Assembly (NCBI GenBank): GCA_017535325.1
Contig: JAFXUC010000029.1
Coordinates: 78,878-142,877 of the forward strand
Origin: Bacteroidales bacterium
GTDB taxonomy: Bacteria > Bacteroidota > Bacteroidia > Bacteroidales > UBA3824
Reading direction: 5' to 3'
DNA length: 64,000 bases
This document shows positions 63,876 through 64,000 of this stretch, piece after piece. The notes beneath the pieces were generated by a model. The model was given only the letters and a program-made list of their open reading frames with translations. It made no database searches and was not told where the DNA came from. The first letter of the stretch is position 1, and the number at the start of each line of letters is the position of its first letter. The position numbers and the translations under genes are program-made.

Positions 63876-64000
63876 ATGCGTATACTGCTATTAACCATAT
63901 TACTTTTAACAGCCTTTGTCAACTATTGTAGGGGGCAGTTTGAGTACGTTTACAACCAAATCCGCTGCGAGGAGGAACAACGTATCACCACACCCCTGAA
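63876..64000 (+). CDS. Partial secreted protein of unknown function (5' end only)
   Basis: The frame opens with MRILLLTILLLTAFVNYCRG and stays open to the window edge. The first 18 residues form a hydrophobic signal sequence and NYC at 16-18 could be a weak lipobox. The rest (QFEYVYNQIRCEEEQRI) is not recognised. It is preceded by a good promoter about 60 bases upstream, which supports a real gene. Confidence 0.55.
   Translation, partial: MRILLLTILLLTAFVNYCRGQFEYVYNQIRCEEEQRITTPL

Overview
The window is a 64 kb stretch of a chromosome from a member of the Bacteroidota, most likely an uncultured-type Bacteroidales from a gut or rumen setting. The signs are tandem SusC/SusD pairs, a hybrid two-component regulator, lipoproteins with short lipoboxes, DUF4254, DUF6057 and DUF1735 family genes, and several promoters of the Bacteroidota type (TTTG, about 20 bases, TAnnTTTG). 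The genetic code is standard. I see no tRNA, rRNA, CRISPR array or intact insertion sequence.

Layout. Positions 1-1042 hold the end of an ATP synthase operon (atpA, atpG). A palindromic element separates it from a flavodiiron protein. A large hybrid two-component regulator follows on the minus strand (2392-6231). Positions 6430-10499 form a plus-strand run of DUF4254, GT9 glycosyltransferase, carA and argH, followed by a ROK sugar kinase. A second copy of the palindromic element precedes a membrane-anchored beta-sandwich protein (11641-13323). An M23 peptidase and a GH43 glycosidase lie on the minus strand (13358-16606).

The centre (15-38 kb) is a xylan utilisation locus. It has a GH43 lipoprotein, a CE6-CE1 double esterase (16778-18712), and an operon of SusC-SusD-SusC-SusD-DUF1735 lipoprotein-GH10 (19141-33186) in the same order as the XusA-E/Xyn10C core known from Prevotella and Bacteroides. 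A second unit follows with a GH10 xylanase and a CE6-GH5 fusion (33448-38009). Together they would bind xylan at the surface, cut it, remove acetyl and feruloyl groups, import oligomers through TonB-dependent SusC/D pairs and finish them in the periplasm. The GH10 protein that ends the main operon has lost the usual acid/base motif and carries three inserted binding modules, so it may bind xylan rather than cut it.

Positions 38087-49262 hold a DUF6057 and heme-motif pair, a nucleoside kinase, holB, a small membrane protein, mutL (with degenerate endonuclease motifs), two rhomboid proteases and an NhaC-type antiporter. rpsO and pnp follow. Positions 52032-53629 are the most unusual part: a promoter, an 18-codon micro-ORF ending in eight G, a perfect 19-bp terminator hairpin, a 53-residue peptide gene and a lipoprotein. 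The last 45 or so codons of that lipoprotein shift abruptly in base composition and look like the variable region of a diversity-generating retroelement. No reverse transcriptase lies in the window. The rest holds an Rpn-family nuclease, a C1 peptidase, a four-gene acyltransferase/ketosynthase/pseudo-ketosynthase/SMR operon, an alpha/beta hydrolase, an M1 peptidase, the acpP-fabF-rnc operon and the start of one more secreted protein.
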